From Adineta ricciae (taxonomy: Eukaryota; Rotifera; Eurotatoria; Adinetida; Adinetidae): DNA of 64,000 nucleotides. Both the position numbers and the translations under genes were made by a program. A model generated the notes under the pieces. That model had not been told where the DNA came from. It did no database searches and was given only the letters and a program-made list of their open reading frames with translations. This document shows, piece after piece, positions 35,250 to 51,125 of the stretch; position 1 is the stretch's first letter, and each line of letters starts with the position of its first letter. The DNA is taken from positions 62,001 through 126,000 of the forward strand of contig CAJNOJ010000160.1 in the NCBI GenBank assembly GCA_905250025.1, in the 5' to 3' direction.

Positions 35250-35736
35250 AAACAATTACAGTAGGTGTTTTCTACTTATCACCAATGACGTCTGACAAAA
35301 CTAAAAAAATAAATGAAGACATATGTAAGTATTTTTTCTTCTACATTAGCGAGAACACTATATAATACGAGAGTTTTCAACAGTGTAGAGATCATTTTTC
35401 TCTGAGAGAAAGTCCAAGTAAGTCAATATTTTTTCGACTGTCAAACAGAAAAATGACTTTATTGAGTTTTTATCTAATAAGAAGTTAACTGTTCTCTTAA
35501 TTAAAAGCACTTACTCAAATACGACAATAACAACATCTTGGTAACGCACGAACTCAATATCATTCAGGGAATTCAAGCACTTAGCTACATTAAATTGTAT
35601 ATAAGTCTGTTCATGTTCATCATTTTGTTCACAGATGCGTTCGAGAGTGTTAGCATTTTATTTCTTAACAACCTCCTCCGTATAACGTGTATTTTAGATC
35701 TCTAGTTAGCATTTTAATTTTCTAAATCGACATCAA

Positions 35737-36289
35737 ATGGCATCCATCACAACCTCTCTCTTAATTTTAACCATCTCATTGGGTAAGTTTTCATTTTCGA
35801 AGATCTATGATAAAATATTTCGAATGAATTTCTTTAGCTATTCTCAGCATTCAGTTTACCAACTGTGCTCCAGTTAATTCCGACGTGCCGAATGCAATTG
35901 AAACTGTTATGAATGCAGATCAAAGCGATTCATTGAAACACAATGAACCTGTTGGAAGAGCTCCTTTGACCAAACGAGATTATCCAATGGAAGGGATCAT
36001 GCTAGGTAGACGCGAATATCCAATGGAAGGGATCATGCTAGGCAGACGAGAATATCCAATGGAAGGCATTTTACTTGGAAAACGTGACTATCCAACTGAA
36101 GGTATTCTTCTCGGTAAACGTGAATATCCAATGGAAGGGATCATGTTAGGCAGACGAGAATATCCGACGGAAGGCATTTTACTTGGAAAACGCGAATACC
36201 CGACTGAAGGGATTCTTCTAGGTAAACGTAATGTGCGATTTTCTAAACCCAAGTCATCTGGAATGGCTCATCATGGTTTCAATACTTAA
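35737..36289 (+). CDS. Neuropeptide precursor with seven amidated repeat peptides
   Basis: Two exons (35737-35782 and 35838-36289, intron 55 bp) encode 165 residues. The signal peptide is ITTSLLILTISLAILSIQF, ending at TNCAPV. A spacer ends in the dibasic site LTKR. Seven perfect 12-residue units follow without linkers, each a nonapeptide plus Gly plus a dibasic pair: DYPMEGIMLGRR, EYPMEGIMLGRR, EYPMEGILLGKR, DYPTEGILLGKR, EYPMEGIMLGRR, EYPTEGILLGKR and EYPTEGILLGKR. A short tail (NVRFSKPKSS...) ends the protein. Gly before KR/RR is the classic amidation and prohormone-convertase signal, so the products should be (D/E)YP(M/T)EGI(M/L)L-amides. I do not recognise this consensus in any neuropeptide family. 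The signal peptide, cleavage sites and tandem near-identical copies make a secreted peptide precursor the best reading. Confidence 0.9.
35978..36229 (+). repeat. Seven tandem 36-bp units in the neuropeptide gene
   Basis: Exact 36-bp periodicity: units begin at 35978, 36014, 36050, 36086, 36122, 36158 and 36194. Units 1, 2 and 5 are the IMLGRR type. Units 3, 4, 6 and 7 are the ILLGKR type. Synonymous differences between units (for example CTTGGAAAA versus CTCGGTAAA) show they are not a recent collapse artefact. The mixed order suggests duplication of multi-unit blocks. Confidence 0.95.
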
Positions 36290-36751
36290 ACATGAGATTT
36301 TTCATATGATACACTTTTATTATCACAACTATTCGTCTATCAATCATACGTTTCTGTATATGAACAAACCTTTCAATAAAATCTGATCGTCAATAAAACA
36401 AATCTAGCATCATGTCATCATTGCTTCGATTTCGTTTTTTCCTGATTTTTTTCTTATTCAATAAAATTTGAAAGAATTACAGAATTCATAAACGTGATAG
36501 GAGCACATTTGTAACAGTCGTTTTGAATAAAAGAAGAAACGATCAAGTTGTTATTAGTTTGTTTCTTTTATTGATTTTTGAATAAAATGATAACATGGAA
36601 AAAGAAAGGACAAGACAACTATTGTTTTTACAATAGAAGAATGAACAGAAAGACGATAACGTACAGAGAGACACTGAAAATATGAATTTATACGTGCAAA
36701 GAAAATAGTCGTTCGATGAAGGTCTCTATTTGATACAGCAGAAAAACATTT
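36290..36751. other. Intergenic stretch between convergent genes
   Basis: AT-rich, with AATAAA-like signals downstream of the neuropeptide stop (about 36376 and 36391). No gene seen. Confidence 0.6.
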
Positions 36752-38625
<1,874 letters not shown>

Positions 38626-39202
38626 TCTGAAATAATGTTAACAAAGAAGTAACTGAAAATAAAGATTAAGCCGATAAAATTGTGTAGTCAAAGATGAGTA
38701 AGAGCAACTTGAAAATTATCTAGTGTGATGATGACGATATAAGAAAAACAAAAACGAGATGTTTTGTTTGTTAACGTGCGTCAATCAAGTCAAAATAGAA
38801 AGAATATGGCACGGAATGATTCATCATATCAGCAACATCCATCCTGTCGTTTATCTCGAGTTCACAAGTAGACGAATAAAAAATTAACTAATTGAATATC
38901 GATAGAAAGAATATTTTTCGTAAGATTGAACGTTGGTGTAACAATAAAATATTCGATGGCGTCGACATTGTCCTCATTTCGACACGACTCACTAGATGGC
39001 AGCACTTGTCATATTTTAAGTCATTGTTTATAAATAAATACAAGAATCAGCTGTGCAATTTACTCGCCCAAACACTATGAGAACGACTGGGCAACTCAAA
39101 AACTTTTAACAAGCAATAAAATATAGACATTGAGGTTTATTATCAAAGTAATCAAAACAAAAACAAAAATGTACACTATATCAACTTTAAAGTCATTGCT
39201 TT
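38626..39202. other. Spacer between the tandem VPS4 copies
   Basis: About 580 bases, AT-rich; should contain the promoter of copy A. No other feature seen. Confidence 0.55.
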
Positions 39203-41087
<1,885 letters not shown>

Positions 41088-41666
41088 TCTTTCAATATTT
41101 ATCAAATAGAGGAATGAAAACGTTCCAGCCGTACTGGCTGATTATTCACACGCGTTGTTGTTTTCAAAATGTGAGTAATGTACAAAATACTCTACGATTA
41201 GCAATCGCAACCGAGAGAAAAGAAACAGCTTAGCAAGGTAAATGGTATACTGGCTGTTAAGCATGTCTTTTATGATGCAAAATAAAAGCTAAAAGTACAT
41301 GAATTCGACAGAATGCAGCTGATTGTTTATGATTACATTTTGGCCAACTTTTCATATGATTTGTATTAGCATTGTTTTCCTATTAAACGACTGCGTTTGT
41401 AGAAAAAAAAGTCGGTAATTTGATTACAATATAAATTTTCAAGTTTTCTCTTCATCGATAGACAGCGACACGCATGTGTCAGTTAGTTATTGGGTTAAAT
41501 TCACCTTCCAATCTGTTATTCCTTGAATTTTTATCGAGTATTCAACGAGCGAGGCTTCCCCTTCTTAAACAGAACACAGAAATGAAAAAAGTATCCTTCA
41601 ACGTTTATTTTATTGATGATCTTGAATCATTTCGAATCTTGTGTCACTATGCATTTGTTCATTTAG
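41088..41666. other. Divergent intergenic region
   Basis: About 580 bases between the starts of VPS4 copy B (-) and the acetyltransferase (+). The last bases before the + strand ATG read TTCATTTAG, an acceptor-like sequence, so a 5' UTR intron or trans-splicing is possible. A frame at 41474-41689 is not convincing. Confidence 0.5.
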
Positions 41667-42305
41667 ATGGCATCCGATACACGCACTGAAAAAGAAAAGA
41701 TGCTGGCCGGTGATTTGTACGATGCATACGTCCCAGAATTATTGAATGAACGGTTGAGATGTCGAGAACTTGTTCATGATTATAATTTAACTCGGCCAAG
41801 TGAAGAAAAACAACGCCATGAAATCTTGAAGAAATTATTCGGTACATTGGGAGCCAATTCAATCATTGAGACGCCGTTCAAATGCGACTATGGTTATAAT
41901 ATACATTGGGGCGAAAACTCATTTGGTAACTATAATTTAGTCATTCTTGATACATGTCCAGTTTACGTTGGTAATTATGTCTTAATGGGTCCCGATGTGA
42001 AAATCTATTCTGCGACGCATCCAACTGATCCACAAGCACGACTTGACGGATCAGAATACGGAAAGCCGATCCGAATTGGAAACAATGTCTGGATCGGTGG
42101 TAGTGTTGTGATTGTTGCTGGTGTAACGATTGGAGACAATAGTGTGATCGGTGCTGGTAGTGTTGTAGTCAAAGACATCCCAGCGAATGTTGTAGCTGTC
42201 GGAAATCCTTGTAAAGTGATTAAACAGTTGCAAGCACCGACACGGCCACCAAAACAGCTCCAACAATTGACGTCGTACGATCAAAAGAAGGATAATAATG
42301 CTTAA
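41667..42305 (+). CDS. Maltose/nodulation-type sugar O-acetyltransferase (NodL/LacA/Maa family)
   Basis: Intronless frame of 212 residues. The N-terminal Maa-type helical cap has EKMLAGDLYDAYVPELLNER and CRELVHDYN. The left-handed beta-helix has hexapeptide repeats: TPFKCDYGYNIHWGENSF, NYNLVILDTCPVYVGNYV, MGPDVKIYSATHPTDP (with the catalytic His in the ATHP motif), KPIRIGNNVWIGGSVVIVAG, VTIGDNSVIGAGSVV and AVGNPCKVIK. All are signatures of the bacterial/fungal galactoside/maltose acetyltransferase family. It transfers acetyl from CoA to a sugar hydroxyl. The family is standard in bacteria and fungi and scarce in animals. An intronless gene among intron-rich neighbours suggests acquisition by horizontal transfer, which is well known in bdelloids. 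The Gln-rich tail (KQLQQLTSYDQKKDNNA) is lineage-specific. Confidence 0.9.
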   Translation: MASDTRTEKEKMLAGDLYDAYVPELLNERLRCRELVHDYNLTRPSEEKQRHEILKKLFGTLGANSIIETPFKCDYGYNIHWGENSFGNYNLVILDTCPVYVGNYVLMGPDVKIYSATHPTDPQARLDGSEYGKPIRIGNNVWIGGSVVIVAGVTIGDNSVIGAGSVVVKDIPANVVAVGNPCKVIKQLQAPTRPPKQLQQLTSYDQKKDNNA

Positions 42306-42590
42306 TCGTGTGCAATGATCGTGGTTATGCAATTAATTTTTTAGAAAGAAATGATTTTTCTAATAAAAAGAATAAATTTGTTTTGGTATTTAATCTTTTA
42401 CAGAAAACCGATCTGTGCTATCTTTGAGAATTTGTAGAGTGAAGTCCGTTAAAGAAGAGTTTCTAATTTGTCCTTCATTAACTTAATTGAATAGAAGGAT
42501 CGACTGGATGGAATCAAGTTATGCTCTTCTATGTTTCGTTTACTTTTAGATTTCTTTTAAGAGCCAGTCAATCCCGTCCGACGTTTCTAA

Positions 42591-44883
42591 ATGTTCCGAG
42601 GTCGTCTGTGGCGATTTATAACATTCTTTTTATTTCTGTACATTCTATTTGTTATTTACTCCTTACACTTGTTCAGTTCGGACAACACTGATACCACAAC
42701 AACATCGCCGAAACCTCCAGTAGAAGTTAAAGGCGATGATCCAGTCAAAGTGCCGAATCCAGTCGAGCCCCGTCAGGAGGAAAATAGTGCGAGAAGTTTA
42801 GAGCCTGTTATGCGATCAGGTATCTTAGGTAATTACGAACCGAAAGATGCCGGCAAAGTATCTGGCCCAGGTGAAAACGGCGAAGGTGTACGACTAACAG
42901 ACGAAAAAGAAAAGGCATTAGGAGACAAATCTGTTGCAGAATACGGTTTTAATGAAGTTGCAAGTGAAAAAATCTCGTTGAACAGACACGCACGTGATAC
43001 GCGGTAAGATCTATTCAACTTATTTGCTGTTGACTTGAGGATTGTTTTAAACTAGACCTGATGAATGTAAATATTGGCACTATCCAACGGTAGATAAGCT
43101 ACCGACAGCATCAGTCGTGCTTGTGTTCCACGACGAAGGTTGGTCAACGCTAGTTCGAACATTTCATTCGGTGATCAATACAAGTCCGAAAGCGTTATTA
43201 AAGGATGTCATTCTCGTCGATGATTTTAGTGTGGATAGAGATATTACTGTTCGTTTGCCTGAGTATATCAAAAAATGGAACGGCCTGGTGAAATATGTTC
43301 GAACGAAAGAACGGTAATAATATATTTCTTTTCAATTAAATGAGACTTTTCTTCATTCAGTGTGGGTCTTGTGGAAGCTCGTGTTATCGGTGCACGTGCT
43401 GGTGAAGGTGATGTGATTGTGATCTTAGATGCTCATTGCGAATGCGTAAGTTTCATGTTTTCATCTGATTCTAATTTTCAACGAACTGTCATTTTCAGGT
43501 CGCAAATTGGTTACCACCATTACTTACTCGTATAGCATTGAATCGCAAGACATTGGCTGTACCAATTGTAGATGGTATTCAATGGGATACTCTACAACAC
43601 AATCAAGCTTACGGCGGTAGTACACTTTTCCGAGGTATATGGGAATGGGGATTTTTGTACAAAGAGACAGAAATACCTGAACGAGAACGCAGCCAAATGA
43701 AATATCGAACGGAACCTTACAAAAGTCCCACAGTAAATTTCTTTTTCTATGAAGAGATTTTTTTCTACGGGGAAACGTTGTTTTGCATAGCATGCTGGTG
43801 GTCTTTTGGCAATAGAAAAGAAGTGGTTTTTTGAATTAGGCGCGTATGATCCAGATATCAAAATTTGGTAAGTTCAAATACGAAAAAGTTGCTAAACTTG
43901 CTGTTGATGAAACTGTTTTCTCTTTAGGGGTGGTACGTACTAAAAGGTATTCTAATAGTCATTCATTCTTGTTCTTCTCTTGCATTAGGTGAACAATATG
44001 AACTAAGTTTTAAAGTTTGGATGTGTGGCGGACAAGTCGAATGGTTAGTTACATAGGAACATATGAATTGGTGCATCATTTTCGTTCGTTTCAGGGTCTC
44101 ATGTAGCCATGTGGGACATATTTATCGAGGACCACGTACACGAAGTATGCATCCTCATGGTGCAAATCATTTTCAGAGTCATATCAATCATTTGCGAGTA
44201 GCTGAGGTGTGACCGTAGCTCTCTACTTGACTGTAACAATGTATAATCTCTTATTTCGAATAGGTCTGGATGGATGATTACAAGAAATACTATTTACGTC
44301 GTCAACCAAGTCATGGCCATCTGGAAATCGGTGATACGAGTGCCTATAAAGCTCTCCGACAACGTTTGAATTGCTCCAGTTTTCAATGGTTTATGGATAA
44401 TGTAGCGTATGAAATGAAGGACAAATATCCTGTCCCACCTGAAAATGTCGTGTGGGGTGAAATGCGCAATGACCAGCATAGCACTTCATGCGCCGACACG
44501 CTCGGCAAAGGATTCGGTTCGATCATCGGTGTCTCAGGATGTCATTCTCAAGGCGGAAACCAATTGTTTCGTTTGAATGCAGAAGGCGAATGGTCAATGG
44601 ACGAACGTTGCTATGTTTCTCAGGGAACTTCCATTGTTTCACGGTAAGACAAACTGTTTTTTCTGACCGAGATCAGGAAACATACTCTCACAATAGATTT
44701 TGCGTGAACAATGGCAGATGGATTCCTAAAGGCGAATGGAATTACGACAACAACACTCGACAAATCCGTTCGAATACAGTCGATAAATGTGTAACAACTG
44801 ACGGCAAAACTTTATTCCTTGAAACCTGTCAAGCCAACAACACAGCACAAACATGGAAATGGAAAGAAATCTATCTAGGATAA
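42591..44883 (+). CDS. GALNT7: Polypeptide N-acetylgalactosaminyltransferase, GALNT7-like
   Basis: Type II Golgi protein. A short cytoplasmic MFRGRLWR precedes the membrane anchor FITFFLFLYILFVIYSLHLF, a disordered stem and the GT-A catalytic domain. Motifs: VLVFHDEGWSTLVRTFHSV, VILVDDFS, VILDAHCEC (DxH metal site), AGGLLAIEKKWFFELGAYDP, IWGGEQYELSFKVW and SHVGHIYRGP. A C-terminal ricin-type lectin domain ends AQTWKWKEIYLG. Wording matches GALNT7 best (WSTLVRTFHSV, YPVPPENVVWGEMRN, GGNQLFRLN). The IWGGE motif is assembled through a 5-base microexon at 43928-43932. Role: adds GalNAc to Ser/Thr to start or extend mucin-type O-glycans. GALNT7 prefers partly glycosylated substrates. Confidence 0.88.
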
Positions 44884-45128
44884 AGCTTGCAACGATGCAT
44901 CCAAATCAAAGCTCAACATTTCATGACACGATCTCAACATTGACATAGTTTTCATTCTTTGTTATTTTTGTTTTCTTTCCCATGTTCTACAATAATTTAT
45001 TTTCGAATACATTTTATATGCTATGCGGAAGCCATTCACAAACGTCCAAAAAAAAATAAGAACATATTTTTCTCTGTTTTATTTCAACAGTAACAAATAA
45101 TAAAAAGGTCAACGTGTTTTCCTGCAGC

Positions 45129-45654
45129 TCAAACTGCTTGATTCATACGATCAGCACACAGTTTTTCGATATCATCTAGACTCAAACGATCGATCACATT
45201 TTTCATTTCCTAAAAAGTAGCCACTGAGTTTTTGACGTGAAAAAGCAAAGATGATCATTACTATTTGAAACGCTGTAACAAATGCTTCGCGTTCTGTTGG
45301 ATTGTTCGCCCATTTCGAAGCAAGTATTCGTAATTCATTTATCAATGAGTTCGCAGCCATTGGTTTTGTCGGTGTACTTTGCGTGGAAATGATTAAATGC
45401 AGTTTGGCACCATCGGTTATTTGATAATCACAAATCGATCCATCATGCAATGGTTTACCTTTCAGAACAAGTTTCTGCTGATTTTCCGGAATATGTAATT
45501 GTTCCGCAAGACGAGATTTGATCTGTTGAATTGTATCATACGGTGACACCTAGGTGAACATGGTCTTATACAAGGACAAGAACAGACTTGAACATACATC
45601 CAGTTGGATTTCATTTGTTCCTGGACTGTTGAGTTGTTTTATGTAGATAAACAT
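45129..45654 (-). CDS. UBL4A: UBL4A/GET5-like ubiquitin-like protein
   Basis: Three exons. The ubiquitin-like domain starts MFIYIKQLNSPGTNEIQLD, continues VSPYDTIQQIKSRLAEQLHI, then QQKLVLKGKPLHDGSICDYQ and GAKLHLII. The C-terminus has the Tugs-type helix DRLSLDDIEKLCADRMNQAV, matching SRLTLDDIERLA of human UBL4A, which binds BAG6. Role: BAG6/TRC35 pre-targeting of tail-anchored membrane proteins. Stop at 45129-45131. Confidence 0.8.
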
Positions 45655-46068
45655 CTGAAAATGAGCGCATATGCGCGTACATACAACCGTTTATTTGAAT
45701 ATGTTTGTTCTCGCGTTCACACACAGAGAAGGAGATATACAAATGAAATTTAGTTAGATATCATTAAGTTTTCTTTCTAAAATATAGAAGTCGTTGATGA
45801 TACGTTTCACAAGTTATTCGAAATCCAAACGCACATATTGCTTGATGAAATTGTGAAGAAAATAGACAAGCAAAAAAGTGAAAGAGAGAGAGAGACAAAG
45901 ATGAAAATAAACAAAAATATTCAAGTCATATCCATAGGCGCAAGTTATCTTCATTATTAGAACGAAGAAAAATATATCGATCACAAAAAAATACAAATAA
46001 GCACGAGAGTAAGATTTTTGTATGTATATCTTTGTTAGAGAATCGAATCATTGAATATTCATTCTTCA
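45655..46068. other. Intergenic stretch
   Basis: About 410 bases between the UBL4A-like start and the MAPKAPK2-like stop, with a short GA repeat at about 45885-45896. No gene seen. Confidence 0.55.
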
Positions 46069-47895
<1,827 letters not shown>

Positions 47896-49960
47896 TAGTA
47901 AACGAAAAGTATTTGACTAGAGTGTTTCTGAAACTGACGAATCGAACGTTTATTTTCGTTATACGACACGTACTGATGGATTATTTTCCTTCACTCCGTC
48001 TTTATATAACTCGATACATACTTAAAGAATGAATTAAAGAAAGTATCATGCACTATCAGTGCGTGACGTGCGAACATTATGGACACGACCCTATAGTTTC
48101 TCCGCTTTTATTTTCAAATATTTATCATGCAATGACGTATTCTGTTGTTATCGATCTTGCCTCATACATGTGTAATATTTGCACTATTATGTATACCTTG
48201 AAAACATCAGTAGACGCTCGATAATAGACACCTATGACTTGCGTTAAAACTTGAAAAGAAAAACACGTAGAATCCTCACTCGAAACCGATTGACGACATC
48301 GCCAAAAAACAATCGGAAGCAACAGAAACCATACAAAAATCCTCTCTCAGATGTATTTTCGTGTGCGCGCGCGTTGGTTATACTCACTTTTTACTCGGTG
48401 ACGTTTTCGTATCAGTCATTATTGATCGAATTTTTTAAGTCGAATGTCCAAAGTCTAGAAAGGAAAACGATTGGATTTTGTGCCAAATTATCGGTTACAT
48501 GTTAAAAGAAACAATCGACTAAGTAATAATGATAATGCGAATAACAACAACAATAATACTGTCAGAAACGAAAGAAAAAAAAACAGAACAAACATTACAA
48601 CGACGAACCGACCAACGAATAATCATGAGCTGTCTTTTTACGATAATGTCAGATGTGTAATATTAGGTAACAAACGTTATTCCACTCGATTTTTCTTTTG
48701 AAAAAACAAAGAATTCAAAATGATTGAATATCTCAATAGGAAATGTTCATTTTTTACAACTCACAACTACAGTAAGAAGAAAATGCATATTGATCATGCT
48801 GACAGCGCTGTTTTTGTATTTGTCATTTCCGACCAATCAAAGTGTTTTTTTCGTATCAATTACTAATTTGCTTATTCCATATCATCGGAATACTTTTGCA
48901 TCAGTATCCCCGCATAAAAACACGAGAATTCAACGTTGATATAAACATTTACTTGAATACATGTCGGTGGAAATTAGTAGGTTCTATTTATCATCAAACA
49001 AGAGCCTGTCACGAATGGTAACACATTCTCAAGGACTGAAACACGTCTACGAGCGGCAATTGTGAAGTTTGATAATTTAATTGCTTTGAAGAGCATTTGA
49101 GAAGTTTAGTCGTAAACATTAAGTAAAGAGAATTTGAAATGCAATTCGAACGAACATCCTGTCCTCCATCAATCATGTTTATTGATTGGGAAAAAGAAAC
49201 TTCGTTGATATCGTCGACGTCTTTTTTGTCTGAGCATGTCGAAGTGTTCAATCGATATTATTCTTTCTTTGTTATTTGTAAATAAACAAAAGCGCATGAT
49301 AGATGATATTAAGTTTTATCTGTTTGTTTCGATCTTCTCATCGACTGTGGCGAAGACAAATGTTCACTCTGTCTATCGTATCGAGCAATCTGTTAAGATA
49401 CATTTCACCTATTCAAACTTCTTACTTTTTCACGCTGACACTAAGTAACATTTTCTCATTTGTCAAGCGTCGAAGTTAGTTTTGAAGAGCTCTTCTTCTC
49501 CTCTCTATCAGATAAAAGACAAGCTAATTAATTTTTCAATTTTCCATTCCCATCTGCTTTTTATTTCGATGTCCATTTTGATATTATCATTGAGGTGATA
49601 TCACACATAGAAATCTTGTCGCATAAAAGCTAATTGCATCTGACAGAACGAGTAACAGCATTCATTCATTCATTCATATAGATATATAAGGAAACGCCCT
49701 ATTCAATCTGTCTCTGTTTCTGACACTGNNNNNNNNNNNNNNNNNNNNNNNTCTCTCTCTCTCTCACTCCCGCTTTCGTTCTGAGGTTGATTCTTTTATA
49801 TACTGAAGAAATTTACCGCGAGACTGAAAAACGAGCTGATGATGATCAGTGTAAATTAGAGAAGAAAAGAAAGAAGCGGTAATTTCTTCATCATTATCAT
49901 CTTCTTCTTTGGACGCAGCATCACCGAACTGCACATGTTTTTATCTATATACATTGCCAG
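47896..49960. other. Gene-poor stretch of about 2 kb containing an assembly gap
   Basis: No conserved protein recognised on either strand. Several short frames (about 48250-49450) have no codon bias. The gap of Ns at 49729-49751 is flanked on the right by TC repeats. A + strand segment near 49806-49850 (translating EEIYRETEKRADDDQ) has coding-like composition but no clean splice sites. Confidence 0.5.
49729..49751. other. Assembly gap (23 N) beside a TC microsatellite
   Basis: Twenty-three N characters directly followed by TCTCTCTCTCTCTC. The gap most likely marks an unresolved simple repeat, so its length is unreliable. Confidence 0.95.
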
Positions 49961-50088
49961 TTCGCCCAATACTCGACAATGATCCGTCACTGTGGCGAGA
50001 AGTGAGGGAATGGCAACGTGTTCATAATAAAGTATATGAATTTCGGAAGGAACAACGAAACATGTTCAGATTATTAAAATCCAAATGA
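49961..50088 (+). CDS. Orphan terminal exon of an unrecognised gene
   Basis: After a TTGCCAG acceptor the + strand reads open to a TGA at 50086-50088 with strongly protein-like content: RPILDNDPSLWREVREWQRV, HNKVYEFRKEQRNMFRLLKS, K. It looks like a helical, charged C-terminus. I found no matching upstream exon in the correct phase; the upstream sequence is interrupted by the assembly gap. The family is unknown to me. Confidence 0.4.
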
Positions 50089-51125
50089 GTTAATTATCTG
50101 TCTACCAGGAATGACGTCATCTACACAGCGATAATCATCGATGAACTGTACCATAAGTATCTCTTAAACATCGTTAATAGTTAACAGACTGCTGCGCGTT
50201 GACCAGCATCGATGTATAAAAGAAAAAAAAAGAAGTTAGTCTAGATCGATGGCATCATCTCTAAACGATGCCGCTCCTCCTTCTCTGACATCGCATGAAT
50301 GAACACACGACTATAATCTAGCAAAGTAATCGTACACTTGATCCTTTTTTTATATGTATTTTCTTGTTGCATAAGTTGAAAGGAGAATGAATGATGAAAT
50401 TGTATATATTATATGAACATAGACATTAAAGAAATGAAACGAATAAAGAATTCGAAGATCTCATCTCGCGTTCGATGTGTGATCATCTTACATGAATGAA
50501 TAACTTTCGATAGCAGAAAAGAAATTTACTGATGGAACGAAATTAGATAGATCTAGTCGCAAGAGAAACAAATGTGACTCGATAGAATGTCTTAAATTAC
50601 ATTTACCACCCATCAAGCAACGACTTCAGTGCATCTTCATCTGTCTGTTGATGAAGAGATGAAAATTAAAGTGAAATTATGTCTGATTGTCTATTCTTCA
50701 CACGTAGATGATGTGGAGAACAGATCTGGAACGAATTGATATGTACGTATAGGAATACGTCATCGAATCATCAAGCTAGCAGCTTAAGTATCGACTTATA
50801 TGGCGTGTGAAGAAGAAGAATCATCATCATCATCGTATTGACACTTGATTTATATCAGAGATTTTCGAGTAAGATTAGAGAAGTTGTTGCTTTTTCTTGC
50901 GATTATATTGCCAATCGACGACGATCAACTTTCGAATTGAAGATTGTGTAATCCCAAACTTTCTTTTCATGTTTGTAAATTGTCGGTTTTCTTTCGTCAC
51001 GATTCACACTATGTAGGAATGTCTGATTTCTATTGGAATTTGTTTTATCAGATGAAAAGAAACAGGTGTAATAGACTAAGCGAAACGTCTTTTCTCATCA
51101 AGATTCTTTCACCGATAAATTCATT
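50089..51125. other. Gene-poor stretch of about 1 kb
   Basis: Mostly non-coding. On the minus strand near 50607-50648, an AG-preceded segment translates TDEDALKSLLDGW and stops. It could be a small terminal exon, but no partner was found. ATC repeats occur near 50820-50838. Confidence 0.45.

Larger units (their letters stand above)
33598..35736. other. Gene-poor stretch of 2.1 kb with one candidate exon
   Basis: AT-rich DNA between aftiphilin and the neuropeptide gene. One + strand block, 33860-33993, reads like a coding exon with an AG acceptor and a GTAAGT donor (see separate entry). Frames at about 34045-34317 lack support. A GA repeat lies at 35231-35249. Short sequences near 35340-35440 look like ordinary AT-rich spacer. 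Confidence 0.5.

Noticed and set aside
35978-36229. 36-bp tandem repeat considered as a CRISPR-like or satellite array
   Set aside because: Units are contiguous without spacers, stay in frame and encode processed peptides after a signal peptide.
48251-48701. Overlapping + strand frames of 76-84 residues
   Set aside because: Asn/Lys-rich translation of AT-rich spacer without motif or splice structure.
50607-50648. Minus-strand mini-exon TDEDALKSLLDGW
   Set aside because: Thirteen residues only; cannot be joined to FOXRED2 without a long intron, and the FOXRED2 frame already has its own stop.
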